Part shown: positions 44,108-52,864 of the stretch, in pieces
How positions within the stretch are numbered: the stretch's first letter is position 1
How the letters are laid out: each line of letters begins with the position of its first letter
DNA from: CAZOLI01 sp964580675
GTDB lineage: Bacteria; Planctomycetota; MHYJ01; CAYXQY01
Direction: 5' to 3'
NCBI GenBank assembly: GCA_964580675.1
Contig: CAZOLI010000016.1
Coordinates: 1-64,000, forward strand
Length of the DNA stretch: 64,000 bases
The notes under the pieces: model-generated
Database searches by the model: none
What the model was told of the DNA's origin: nothing
The model's input: the letters and a program-made list of their open reading frames with translations, nothing else
Made by a program: the position numbers and the translations under genes

Positions 44108-44419
44108 CTCGTTTTCCTCTTTGTGCCGGGGCGTGACGGTGTCCATCTCCGGAAACAATCCCGGTCCGCCCGAGAATTCGGGGACCCTGACCCCGTCGCT
44201 GAATTTCGACGATACCGGGAAGATTTACGGGTATTTCTCTCTTTTTCCCGGTTTCCGGGAGGGGTTTTGTTCTCTTGAACAAAATACCCTCTTTCATTAC
44301 AATATCTCCCCTTGATTCTATCCTTCTTGTTTTCTGCTGGATCTTGCCGATGAATGAGCACAGTGGTTTTCGTCGAGGTATGAGGGTCCCAGTTTCCTCC
44401 AGTTGCAGTTATAAATGCC
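44108..44419. other. Intergenic region between rplQ and the aldehyde dehydrogenase gene
   Basis: 312 bp. A compact hairpin TCCCGG-TTT-CCGGGA at 44246-44260 followed by AGGGGTTTTG may terminate the ribosomal cluster, though its T-run is weak. A good promoter lies at 44275-44303. The segment 44304-44419 would be a leader of about 110 nt; I recognise no riboswitch in it. No coding frame looks real. Confidence 0.5.
44275..44303 (+). promoter_or_regulatory. Promoter for the aldehyde dehydrogenase gene
   Basis: TTGAAC (44275-44280) and TACAAT (44298-44303, 5 of 6) are 17 bp apart. Transcription would begin near 44310, about 110 nt before the start codon. Confidence 0.55.
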
Positions 44420-45970
44420 ATGATACCGGATTTTGAACCCGTTGGTTTCAGTGATTTCGATGATCCCGACGTTCGGGAAGATTTCGAACAGGCCATAGAG
44501 AAGGTCGATCGTGAAGCCGGAAACGAATACCCCCTGGTCATTAACGGGGAGGAAGTCTGGACGGACGATTTTATTGAATCCGTGGACCCCACCAACACCG
44601 ATCATGTCGTGGGGCGGGTCTGTAAGGCAAAAGAGGAACACGCGGAACGGGCACTGGAAGCTTCCTGGGAGGCATTTGAAACCTGGCGGGACGTTGACCC
44701 GGAGGAACGAGCCCGCTACATGTGGAAGGCGTGTGAGATCATGAAGGAGCGCCGCCACGAGCTTTCCGCAACGATGATTGCGGAGGTGTCGAAAAACTGG
44801 CTTGAGGCGGACGCCGATACCGCGGAAGCGATCGATTTCCTGAATTTTTACGGGCACGAGGCCGACCGGCTCGGACAGAGACAACAACTGACACGGTTGC
44901 CCGATCGGGACAACGAACTGTACTACATTCCGCTTGGTGCCGGTGCGGTGATATCGCCCTGGAACTTTCCCTGTGCAATCCTGACGGGGATGACGTCGGC
45001 TGCCGTTGCCGCAGGAAACACGACCTGTGTGAAACCGGCGAGTGACTCGCCTGTTATTGCGTATAAATTTTTTGATATTATGCGGGAAGCCGGATTCCCC
45101 GATGGCGTGTTGAATTTCGTTCCGGGTTCCGGATCCAGCGTCGGCAGTACCCTCGTGGAGCATCCGGAAACTCGATTCATTAACTTCACGGGATCAAGGG
45201 ATGTGGGCACCTATATTTACGAAGAAGCCTCCAAAGTCCGTGACGGACAGATCTGGCTGAAACGGGTGCTGGCTGAGATGGGAGGCAAAGATGCCTGCAT
45301 CGTGGACCGGGAGCTATACGATTTTGAGGAAACCATTGAAGGCGTGGTGAAATCCGCATTTGGTTACCAGGGGCAGAAATGCAGTGCGGGTTCCCGCCTT
45401 ATCATTCATGACGATGTGTACGACGAGGTTCTGGACGCCGTTGTGGAGCGTTCCGCGGAGATCGATGTGGGCGATGTTCGGAACCGGGACAATTATATGG
45501 GAGCCGTCATTAACCGTTCTCAGTTCGATTCCATTTCGGAATACATTGAGATCGGAAAGGACGAGGCGGAACTCGTCCTGGGTGGCGAGTCGGACGATGA
45601 GAAAGGATACTTCATAGAACCGACCATTTTCTCGGATGCTGATCCGGAGGCCCGAATTTCACAGGAAGAGATCTTTGGACCGGTTCTGACCGTGATGCGT
45701 GCCAGTGATTTTGACGAAGCGATCGACATTGCGAACGGGACCGAGTATGCCCTGACCGGTTCCGTCTTCTCGAGCAACCGGGAGCATCTGGAGAAAGCAA
45801 GAAAGTGGTTTGAATGTGGCAATCTTTACTTTAACCGGAAATGTACCGGAGCGCTGGTGGACGTCGAACCGTTCGGGGGTTTTCGGATGTCCGGTACCAA
45901 TGCCAAAGCGGGAGGACGGGACTACCTCAAGCGGCTGTCGAAAGTAAAATCCGTATCCGAAAAACTATAG
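44420..45970 (+). CDS. Delta-1-pyrroline-5-carboxylate (glutamate semialdehyde) dehydrogenase
   Basis: 516 residues, NAD(P)+-dependent aldehyde dehydrogenase superfamily. Catalytic Cys is in GYQGQKCSAGSR near residue 322 and the general base Glu in RVLAEMGGKDACIV near 288. The substrate-channel and cofactor motifs PWNFPCAI, FTGSRDVGTYIYEEA and GGFRMSGTNAKAGGRDYL point to the RocA/PruA type, which makes glutamate from proline or arginine breakdown. No proline dehydrogenase is next to it, so the exact substrate is moderately certain. The isoaspartyl peptidase gene follows after 27 bp, suggesting a small amino acid catabolism operon with its own promoter. Confidence 0.85.
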   Translation: MIPDFEPVGFSDFDDPDVREDFEQAIEKVDREAGNEYPLVINGEEVWTDDFIESVDPTNTDHVVGRVCKAKEEHAERALEASWEAFETWRDVDPEERARYMWKACEIMKERRHELSATMIAEVSKNWLEADADTAEAIDFLNFYGHEADRLGQRQQLTRLPDRDNELYYIPLGAGAVISPWNFPCAILTGMTSAAVAAGNTTCVKPASDSPVIAYKFFDIMREAGFPDGVLNFVPGSGSSVGSTLVEHPETRFINFTGSRDVGTYIYEEASKVRDGQIWLKRVLAEMGGKDACIVDRELYDFEETIEGVVKSAFGYQGQKCSAGSRLIIHDDVYDEVLDAVVERSAEIDVGDVRNRDNYMGAVINRSQFDSISEYIEIGKDEAELVLGGESDDEKGYFIEPTIFSDADPEARISQEEIFGPVLTVMRASDFDEAIDIANGTEYALTGSVFSSNREHLEKARKWFECGNLYFNRKCTGALVDVEPFGGFRMSGTNAKAGGRDYLKRLSKVKSVSEKL

Positions 45971-45997
45971 ATCCTTAGCAAATACCGGGAACTGGAC

Positions 45998-46921
45998 ATG
46001 GCATCGATTATTGTGCACGGCGGGGCCGGGAGTGTTCCGGAGGACCTTCGACGGGAGCGGCGTCCCGTACTCGACCAGGCGGCGGAGGCGGGTCTGAGCC
46101 GACTGGAATCAGGCAAAAAAGCCATCGGGGCCGTGGAGGAAGCTGTTCGGGTTCTGGAGGACAACCCCCTTTTTAACGCCGGTACGGGTTCCGTGCTGAC
46201 CATTGCCGGAACGGTTGAGATGGATGCGGCCATTATGGATTCGGACGGCAATAGCGGGGCCGTAACCGGATTGAAAAAGGTAAAGAATCCCATCTCGGCG
46301 GCCCGGCTTGTGATGGAGGAAACGGATCACATCCTCCTGGCCGGAAATGGCCTTGATCGGTTTCGCGCGGATTTTGACCTGTCCGAACATGACCCGGTGA
46401 CGGACCGGCGAAGAGAGAAGTGGAAAGAACTGCTGAATGCCCTCGAAGAGAATGGGTACGACGTGTCGTCCATTCCGAATGCACGAGAGTGGGGGCGATG
46501 CAAATCGATTGTCCGGGATGTTTTGAAGGATCAGGAGGAGGTGGAGCAGCAGGGCACAGTCGGCGCCGTGGCCGCGGACGAAGGCGGCCGTCTTGCCGCC
46601 GCAACGTCCACCGGGGGAACCTCGTACAAACTTCCGGGCCGGGTCGGAGATACACCGATTATTGGTGCAGGAACATACGTGACGGATCACGGAGCCGTCT
46701 CGGCCACGGGAGATGGCGAGGACATACTTCGGGTGGTTCTGGCAAAACAGGCGGCGGATTACATGAAGGAATATCCCGCCGAAGAGGCAACGGAGAAAGC
46801 TATTGAATACGCCTCCAAACACGATGCGAGCTGCGGACTGATTACCATGGATCACCGTGGTCGTCCGGGGGCCGATTTTAACACGGAGATGATGGATACG
46901 GTGTCAAAGAAAACGTCGTAA
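45998..46921 (+). CDS. iaaA: Isoaspartyl peptidase / L-asparaginase, Ntn-hydrolase type
   Basis: 307 residues. The start IIVHGGAGSVPEDLRRE is diagnostic. The self-cleavage site and Thr nucleophile lie in EQQGTVGAVAADEGGRLAAA (Thr near residue 187), so a precursor is cut into alpha and beta subunits. STGGTSYKLPGRVGDTPIIG, then GAGTYVTDHGAVSATGDGED follow. It hydrolyses isoaspartyl dipeptides and asparagine. It may work with the repair methyltransferase Pcm encoded at 58263 in dealing with damaged proteins, but the two are far apart. Confidence 0.92.
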   Translation: MASIIVHGGAGSVPEDLRRERRPVLDQAAEAGLSRLESGKKAIGAVEEAVRVLEDNPLFNAGTGSVLTIAGTVEMDAAIMDSDGNSGAVTGLKKVKNPISAARLVMEETDHILLAGNGLDRFRADFDLSEHDPVTDRRREKWKELLNALEENGYDVSSIPNAREWGRCKSIVRDVLKDQEEVEQQGTVGAVAADEGGRLAAATSTGGTSYKLPGRVGDTPIIGAGTYVTDHGAVSATGDGEDILRVVLAKQAADYMKEYPAEEATEKAIEYASKHDASCGLITMDHRGRPGADFNTEMMDTVSKKTS

Positions 46922-47043
46922 CGGATGTATCGCGGGGGCAGAGTGGGGCGGTGGCACGCCGTGATCGCTTCCCCGATCGTTGCAAGAAAGCGGCCTCGCT
47001 GGTACCATAATGTGTCAAATTTACATAATTTCACAGGAAGATT

Positions 47044-48255
47044 ATGAAACCGAAGGAATTCGAAAACATACTTGAGGATCTCCGAAGGGGGAAGATGGTT
47101 CTTCTGCAGGACGACGAAGAGCGGGAGAATGAAGGAGACCTCGTTGTGGCCGCCGAGAAGGTGACAGCGGAGCACATCAATTTTATGGCCTCTGAAGGAC
47201 GGGGGTTGATCTGTGTACCGATTACGCGTGAACGGGCGAGTGCGCTGAATTTGGAAAGAATGACGAGGCAGAACACAACGGATCTCGGTACCGCATTCAC
47301 GGTGTCCGTGGACGCACGGGAAGGGGTAAGTACGGGAATTTCTGCATCCGATCGCGCACGGACGGCGAAGGTTCTTATTGATGAAGAAACCGAACCAGAG
47401 GATCTGGACCGGCCGGGGCACATGTTCCCACTGATTGCCCGCGATGAAGGCGTATTTAAACGACAGGGGCAGACGGAGGGGTCTGTTGATCTTATGAAAC
47501 TGGCCGGGTTAAAACCGGGAGCCGTGATCTGCGAAGTCATGAATCCGGACGGCACCATGGCCCGGGACGAGGACCTGAAACAATTCTGTGAGGAGCACGA
47601 CATCAAACGGTGTTCGATTCGGGACGTCATTCAGTATCGAGTACGGAAAGAAAACATCATAGAGGAAGCTGCACAAACGGAACTGCCAACCATGAAGGGG
47701 AATTTTGATCTTCGGTTGTTCCGCTCCCGTCTGGATGATCATACGCACCTTGCCTTCCTCCCGGATTCCCGCGATGGGGAGATGGAGAATCCCATCGTGC
47801 GCATTCACTCGCAGTGTCTGACCGGCGAAGTGTTCGGGAGCAAGCGCTGTGATTGCCGGCGGCAGCTTATACGTTCCATGGAGATTATTCAGGAATACGG
47901 AAACGGGGTTCTGCTGTACTCCTCCCAGGAAGGACGGGGAATCGGTCTTGAAAACAAGATTAAGGCATATGAGTTAAAGGACGATGGACTGGACACGGTC
48001 CAGGCCAATCGCGAACTGGGGTTTAAAAAAGATCAGAGACAGTTCTGGTCGGCCGCGAAAATTCTTGAGGCCATGGGGATGGATCAGGTAAGACTATTAA
48101 CCAACAACCCGAAAAAAGTGGAGGACCTGGAGTCCGTTGGGGTATCGGTGGAGGATCGCGTTCCCCTAGAGGTGCAGACCGACGAGGAGGCGGAGCAGTA
48201 CATGGAAACAAAGAAGGAAAAACTGGATCACATACTGCAGGAGACAAAATCGTGA
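47044..48255 (+). CDS. ribBA: Bifunctional 3,4-dihydroxy-2-butanone-4-phosphate synthase / GTP cyclohydrolase II
   Basis: 403 residues, two fused riboflavin biosynthesis enzymes. The RibB half (1-200) has DDEERENEGDLVVAAEKVTA, FMASEGRGLICVPI, DLDRPGHMFPLIARDEGVF and RQGQTEGSVDLMKLAG. The RibA half (about 205-400) has HSQCLTGEVFGSKRCDCRRQ (zinc cysteines), YSSQEGRGIGLENKIKAYEL and the end LLTNNPKKVEDLESVGV. It supplies flavin, which the giant fusion protein uses heavily. Its stop overlaps the kdsA start by 4 bp (GTGA). Confidence 0.95.
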   Translation: MKPKEFENILEDLRRGKMVLLQDDEERENEGDLVVAAEKVTAEHINFMASEGRGLICVPITRERASALNLERMTRQNTTDLGTAFTVSVDAREGVSTGISASDRARTAKVLIDEETEPEDLDRPGHMFPLIARDEGVFKRQGQTEGSVDLMKLAGLKPGAVICEVMNPDGTMARDEDLKQFCEEHDIKRCSIRDVIQYRVRKENIIEEAAQTELPTMKGNFDLRLFRSRLDDHTHLAFLPDSRDGEMENPIVRIHSQCLTGEVFGSKRCDCRRQLIRSMEIIQEYGNGVLLYSSQEGRGIGLENKIKAYELKDDGLDTVQANRELGFKKDQRQFWSAAKILEAMGMDQVRLLTNNPKKVEDLESVGVSVEDRVPLEVQTDEEAEQYMETKKEKLDHILQETKS

Positions 48256-49106
48256 AGCAGAATCCGGGGTTTCGCGAGACCAGAAGTTTTTCGGTCGGTG
48301 ACGTGGAAGTCGGTGGGGGAAATTCCCTGTTTTTGATAGGGGGACCCTGTGGCATAGAAAGTCGGTCCCTTCTCCAGACCGTGGCGGGACGGCTTGAAGA
48401 AATCACCGATACCCTGGAGATGCCCTATATCTTTAAGTCCTCCTACGACAAGGCAAACCGAACATCCATCGATTCCTTTCGGGGGCCCGGACTGGAAAAA
48501 GGGCTCGAGATGCTGGCAAACGTCCGGAATTCGTTTGATGTACCGGTGCTGAGTGACGTCCACTGCCGCGAACACGTCAATCCGGCTTCCGACGTGCTCG
48601 ACGTGATTCAGATCCCGGCCTTTCTTTCACGGCAAACGGATCTCATCCTTGCGGCCGCCGATTCCGGTACGGCGTTAAACATAAAAAAGGGACAGTTTCT
48701 CTCTCCGGGTGACGCGGAACATATACTGGAAAAAGCACGGAGGGGGGGACAGAAGGACGTGATGGTTACGGAACGCGGGACCTGTTTTGGCTACGATCAT
48801 CTTGTCTCGGACCTTCGTTCCATTCCCGTCATGCAGGAATTCGGCAACCCGGTGGTGTTTGATGCAACACACAGTTCCCAGATGCCCGGTGAGGGGGGAG
48901 ATCAAACGGGAGGTTCAAGACGGTATACGCCGGCGATGGCGCGCGCGGCTGTTGCGGCGGGTTGTGATGGGCTGTTTATGGAAATTCATCCCGATCCCGA
49001 GAATGCCAGGAGCGATTCCGCGACACAGCTGCCGCTGGACAGGGTAAAGCCGTTACTGAATGATTTGCTTGAGGTTCGATCGTCTCTGGAGAGTGTTTCC
49101 GGGTAA
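48252..49106 (+). CDS. kdsA: 3-deoxy-8-phosphooctulonate synthase, metal-dependent type
   Basis: 284 residues from GTG 48252. Joins arabinose 5-phosphate and phosphoenolpyruvate to make KDO 8-phosphate for lipopolysaccharide. GGPCGIESRS near residue 30 has the cysteine that marks the metal-dependent class II (E. coli has Asn). FKSSYDKANRTSIDSFRGPG, SDVHCREH, DVIQIPAFLSRQTDL and TERGTCFGYDHLVSDLRSIP are all present. It is strong evidence for an outer membrane with LPS. Coupled to ribBA by a 4-bp overlap. Confidence 0.95.
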   Translation: MKQNPGFRETRSFSVGDVEVGGGNSLFLIGGPCGIESRSLLQTVAGRLEEITDTLEMPYIFKSSYDKANRTSIDSFRGPGLEKGLEMLANVRNSFDVPVLSDVHCREHVNPASDVLDVIQIPAFLSRQTDLILAAADSGTALNIKKGQFLSPGDAEHILEKARRGGQKDVMVTERGTCFGYDHLVSDLRSIPVMQEFGNPVVFDATHSSQMPGEGGDQTGGSRRYTPAMARAAVAAGCDGLFMEIHPDPENARSDSATQLPLDRVKPLLNDLLEVRSSLESVSG

Positions 49107-49175
49107 CCGGATCCGCCCCATCACGGGATCGTCTGTGGAAGATACCGAACACAACAGGGTTCCCGGCCGTGGATG

Positions 49176-51176
49176 TTATATTGAGGTGCGGGTAAGTGAT
49201 GCTTCTTCGTACGTGGAGTCGTCCAGTTCCTGAATGAATCGGCTCGGGTTCTGAAAGGAATCCCCCTGCCGGCGCTGGGAAAACAGGGGATAGACAAGGT
49301 AAAGTTCATCCCTTGCTCTCGTACAGCCCACGTAGAAAAGACGCCGCTCCTCCTCGAGGTCTTCCTGGTCGTCCGTGGATCTGCTGTGCGGAAATTCCCC
49401 TTCCGTGAGCCAGATCATAAAAACCACGTCCCACTCCAGACCTTTTGCCTGATGAACGGTGGAGAGAACAAGGTTATCTTCTTCTTCGTCCTTTTCCGGA
49501 TCCACCTCTTCGGCCCCGAGGTTTGTACGTAGCGCCATTTCACTCAGGAACGTGTCCAGATCCGGTTGCCGGTCCGCGAACACCGCCAGCTGGTCAATGT
49601 CCTCCAGCCGGGAGTGTGCGTTTTCGAACTGGTTGAGTGCGTACTGCCGGTAGAAGTCGTCGAGGATCACGTCGATCATGGCGGCCGCTCCCCTGTTTTC
49701 CGCGGCCAGGTCCTTCAGGTTCTCCATGGTTTCTTTTAGGGTTTTCCAGGATTCCCGATTTCGGGCTGTTAGTTTTTCCTGTACCACCTCGGCCCCCATG
49801 CCCTCCACGGGATTACTTAATTTTTCAAGATGACTGTAAATTTTCGCGGCCGTTTTGGGACCGATTCCCCGGTAAAGCTTCATGACTCGCTTCCATGCGA
49901 GTTCGTCACCGACGTTCAGCACCGCTTTAATGTAGGAAACGATGTCCTTGATGTGCCGCTGTTCAAAAAACCGAAGTCCCGATCGCACGTAATAGGGAAT
50001 GCCGCGCTGAGTAAGTTCGACCTGAAGGGAAAGTGATTGATGATGAGCCCGGTATAGAATGGCCTGATTGCTGTACGGAATGCCCTCTTCTTCGTGAAGC
50101 CGCCGGACGTGAGTGGCGAGGAATTCACTCTGTTCCGTCTCCGTCTCCGGCACCACAAGACTCGGTTTGTAACCCGAGTCACGAACGGCCTCGAGGTTTT
50201 TGGGAAATTGAAACTGGTTGTTCTGAATACTTGAATTGGCAAGGGCGAGCACTTCGGGTGTTGAACGATAGTTGATCTCCAGTTTGTAGATGGTTGCGTC
50301 CGGATGACGTTCCTCGAACTGAAGAATGTTTTTGTAATCCGCTCCACGAAAGGAATAAATGCTCTGGGCGTCGTCCCCCACCACCATGAGGTTGCCGTGT
50401 TCCTCCGACAGGAGGTCCACGATCTCACTCTGAATGGCGTTTGTGTCCTGAAATTCATCAACAAGGACGTGACGGAATTTCTGGGCGTATCTCGATCGGA
50501 TGTCTTCCTCTGTTTTCAGGAGCTGGTGGAAACCGGTTAACAGGTCGTCGAAGTCCATCAGGTCCTGGTCTTTCTTTCGCCTGTCGAACAGCTCGAAAAT
50601 CTGTTCGAAAGAGGGGAGGTGCTCCGTGTGATACGGGAACCGATCATCCACAACGTCCTCGACCGGCTCAAGCATGTTTTTGTGGAGGCTGTATATTTGT
50701 TTGATGATCCCGGTATTGGGCAGCGGCGGATCCATCTCGTCCAGTCCGAGTTCAGTGATGCAGTCCTCCAGGAGTGTTTCGGTGTCCTCGGAATCCAGAA
50801 TGGTGTATTGCCGGCTGTAGTCGAGGAGGTCGGCGTGGCGACGAAGAATGGCGTTGGCTGTGTGGTGAAACGTTCCTCCCCAGACATTTTCCGCACGACC
50901 TCCGGTCAACCGGTTGACGCGATTTAACATTTCGCGGGCCGCTTTGTTGGTAAAGGTGGCCAGTAAAATCTGGTCGGACGGAACCCCCTGTTCAATGAGG
51001 TATGCGACCCGGTAGGTAAGGGTCCGGGTCTTCCCGCTGCCGGCCCCGGCCAGAACCAGCATGGAACCGGTTCCGTGGGTAACGGGACCGAGTTGCTGTT
51101 CGTTCAGGTCCGACTTGTAGTCAATGTCGAAATCCTGTTGGTTCCCACCGGGCTGGATTTCCAGTTCCCGTGACAT
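49176..51176 (-). CDS. UvrD/PcrA/Rep-type superfamily 1 DNA helicase
   Basis: 666 residues from ATG 51176; the frame opens 35 codons earlier, but the helicase fold begins at DYKSDLNEQQLGPVTHGTGS and the N-terminal part does not match the family. Motifs in order: LVLAGAGSGKTRT (Walker A), ATFTNKAAREML, DEFQDTN, VGDDAQSIYSFRGAD, NYRSTPEVL, STVHQAKGLEWDVVF and FYVGCTRARDEL. It unwinds DNA 3' to 5' in repair and replication restart. It is somewhat shorter than PcrA (about 720) because the C-terminal extension is short. Divergent from folK. Confidence 0.93.
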   Translation of the reverse strand: MSRELEIQPGGNQQDFDIDYKSDLNEQQLGPVTHGTGSMLVLAGAGSGKTRTLTYRVAYLIEQGVPSDQILLATFTNKAAREMLNRVNRLTGGRAENVWGGTFHHTANAILRRHADLLDYSRQYTILDSEDTETLLEDCITELGLDEMDPPLPNTGIIKQIYSLHKNMLEPVEDVVDDRFPYHTEHLPSFEQIFELFDRRKKDQDLMDFDDLLTGFHQLLKTEEDIRSRYAQKFRHVLVDEFQDTNAIQSEIVDLLSEEHGNLMVVGDDAQSIYSFRGADYKNILQFEERHPDATIYKLEINYRSTPEVLALANSSIQNNQFQFPKNLEAVRDSGYKPSLVVPETETEQSEFLATHVRRLHEEEGIPYSNQAILYRAHHQSLSLQVELTQRGIPYYVRSGLRFFEQRHIKDIVSYIKAVLNVGDELAWKRVMKLYRGIGPKTAAKIYSHLEKLSNPVEGMGAEVVQEKLTARNRESWKTLKETMENLKDLAAENRGAAAMIDVILDDFYRQYALNQFENAHSRLEDIDQLAVFADRQPDLDTFLSEMALRTNLGAEEVDPEKDEEEDNLVLSTVHQAKGLEWDVVFMIWLTEGEFPHSRSTDDQEDLEEERRLFYVGCTRARDELYLVYPLFSQRRQGDSFQNPSRFIQELDDSTYEEASLTRTSI

Positions 51177-51448
51177 CAGGAGGTTGCTCCGGAAACGAAT
51201 GAACACATAACGCTCACGACCATAGCGCAAAAAGGCTTCATCCTCAGGATGAGTCAAAAGGAATGTTAACGGAAGCATCATTCCGTTTCCACTCCTATTT
51301 CTCGGTCAATAAACCCGGTATCAGCCCGTTAATATTGCCGGTGTGATGAAATATTCATGAAATCATCCTTCAAATGGACGTCAGGCCACTGGTGAAATGT
51401 AAACATATATAAAATATTCGGCTGATGAAGATGTTATTTAAAAATAAC

Positions 51449-51476
51449 TTGACAGAACGTGTAAATTTGGTACAAT
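51449..51476 (+). promoter_or_regulatory. Near-consensus promoter of the folK-panC operon
   Basis: A perfect TTGACA (51449-51454) is 16 bp from TACAAT (51471-51476). Transcription should begin near 51483, only about 8 nt before the GTG start at 51491. Confidence 0.7.
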
Positions 51477-51490
51477 ATCTATTGTGTTTT

Positions 51491-51985
51491 GTGAACAATG
51501 AACGTATATTTATCGGCCTCGGCAGCAACAAAGGGGAGCGGAGGCGGAATATAGAAAGAGGGATTCAGTGTGTAGACAGAAAATCGGAGCTTGAGGTTCG
51601 GGTTCGATCCGACGTGATCGAAACGGAACCTCACGAGGTGGATCACGATCGCCGTTTTTTGAATGCCGTTGTCGAGTGCCGGTCTGATCTTGATCCGGCG
51701 GCCCTGCTCTCCACACTCCAGAGCATCGAGGACGAGCTGGGGCGCAAGCATCGGGGACAGAAGAAGCCCCGGATCATCGACCTCGATCTTCTCTATTACG
51801 GCAAACGGACGATAAATACGGCGGATTTGACGCTGCCACATCCCCGAATTCAGGAGCGGTTTTTCGTCCTGAAGCCACTCAGTCAGATTGCTCCGGATTT
51901 TGTCCACCCTGTACGGAAACAAACGAATCAGGAATTGTTGAATTCACTCGAACGTTCTTCAAATTCAGATAAGACACAACAATGA
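51491..51985 (+). CDS. folK: 2-amino-4-hydroxy-6-hydroxymethyldihydropteridine pyrophosphokinase
   Basis: 164 residues from GTG 51491. An upstream ATG at 51425 lies before the -35 element, so it cannot be on the transcript from the near-consensus promoter; the GTG is therefore preferred. Motifs: IFIGLGSNKGERRRNIERGI, SDVIETEPHEVDHDRRFLNA, DELGRKHRGQKKPRIIDLDL and LTLPHPRIQERFFVLKPL. It transfers pyrophosphate from ATP to the pterin in folate synthesis. Its stop overlaps the panC ATG by 4 bp. Confidence 0.93.
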   Translation: MNNERIFIGLGSNKGERRRNIERGIQCVDRKSELEVRVRSDVIETEPHEVDHDRRFLNAVVECRSDLDPAALLSTLQSIEDELGRKHRGQKKPRIIDLDLLYYGKRTINTADLTLPHPRIQERFFVLKPLSQIAPDFVHPVRKQTNQELLNSLERSSNSDKTQQ

Positions 51986-52848
51986 CGGAACTTATTAAGG
52001 AAACGGAAAATATGCGGGAATGGTCCGAGGAAAAGCGATGTGAAGGAAACACCATTGGGCTTGTTCCCACGATGGGAGCCCTCCATGAGGGTCACATGCG
52101 GTTGATTCGCGAATCCCTGGACCAGGATGATTTGACCATTGTGAGCATTTTTATCAATCCGCTCCAGTTTTCGCCGAACGAGGACTTCGACGATTACCCC
52201 CGCCAGTTCGACGACGACATGGAGCTCTGTGAGTCCGCGGGTGTGGCCTGTGTATTCAAGCCAGAGGTCTCCGAATTTTACCCGAAAGGATTCGCCACGT
52301 ACGTGGAACAGGAGGACCTCCCCGAGAAATTATGTGGTGAGAGCCGTCCCGAACATTTTCGTGGGGTGATGACGGTGATAACCAAGCTGTACAACGCCAC
52401 GATGCCTCATAATTCGTATTATGGACAGAAAGATTATCAGCAGGCCCTGATCATACGGCGGATGACCCGGGACCTCTCCTTCGGTATCGACGTGGAGATG
52501 CTCGAGACCGTTCGGGAAGAGGACGGACTGGCCGTCTCTTCACGGAACAAATACCTCACCCCCAAGCAGAGGAAGGAGGCACCGGTGCTTTACGAGGCAC
52601 TTCAGAAGGGCCGGGAAGCCATTAAAAACAAACTTCGTGACACCGAAGAACTCTGTGAGTTGATGAAGGAACACATCCGTGAAAACAGCAGCGCGGACAT
52701 TGAGTACCTAAAAATCCTCCAGCCGGAAACACTCCAGGAAATGAAGGAAGTACGGGGGGATGTTCTCATTGCCGTCGCCGCTCAGTTCGGGAAAGCCCGG
52801 TTGATTGACAACATTATCACTTCCCGGTACGACGACGAGGAGGAGTAA
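51982..52848 (+). CDS. panC: Pantothenate synthetase
   Basis: 288 residues. Joins pantoate and beta-alanine with ATP. GLVPTMGALHEGHMRLIRES at the start has the HxGH-type motif (HEGH), then FINPLQFSPNEDFDDYPRQF, CGESRPEHFRGVMTVITKLY, YYGQKDYQQALIIRRM and GLAVSSRNKYLTPKQRKEAP. Overlaps folK, together with which it covers vitamin synthesis. Followed after 16 bp by the DUF432-like gene. Confidence 0.95.
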   Translation: MTELIKETENMREWSEEKRCEGNTIGLVPTMGALHEGHMRLIRESLDQDDLTIVSIFINPLQFSPNEDFDDYPRQFDDDMELCESAGVACVFKPEVSEFYPKGFATYVEQEDLPEKLCGESRPEHFRGVMTVITKLYNATMPHNSYYGQKDYQQALIIRRMTRDLSFGIDVEMLETVREEDGLAVSSRNKYLTPKQRKEAPVLYEALQKGREAIKNKLRDTEELCELMKEHIRENSSADIEYLKILQPETLQEMKEVRGDVLIAVAAQFGKARLIDNIITSRYDDEEE

Positions 52849-52864
52849 ACTCCGTCCTAGAGCA

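Noticed and set aside
44318..45163. 281-codon minus-strand frame opposite the aldehyde dehydrogenase
   Set aside because: Complete overlap with a gene that has full catalytic motifs, and no protein-like features of its own.
46109..46855. 248-codon minus-strand frame opposite iaaA
   Set aside because: Antisense shadow of a well-supported gene; Cys/His/Arg-rich sequence without any known motif.
51425..51490. ATG at 51425 as the folK start
   Set aside because: It lies upstream of the near-consensus -35/-10 elements, so it would not be on the mRNA, and the residues before NNERIFIGLGSN do not match the family.
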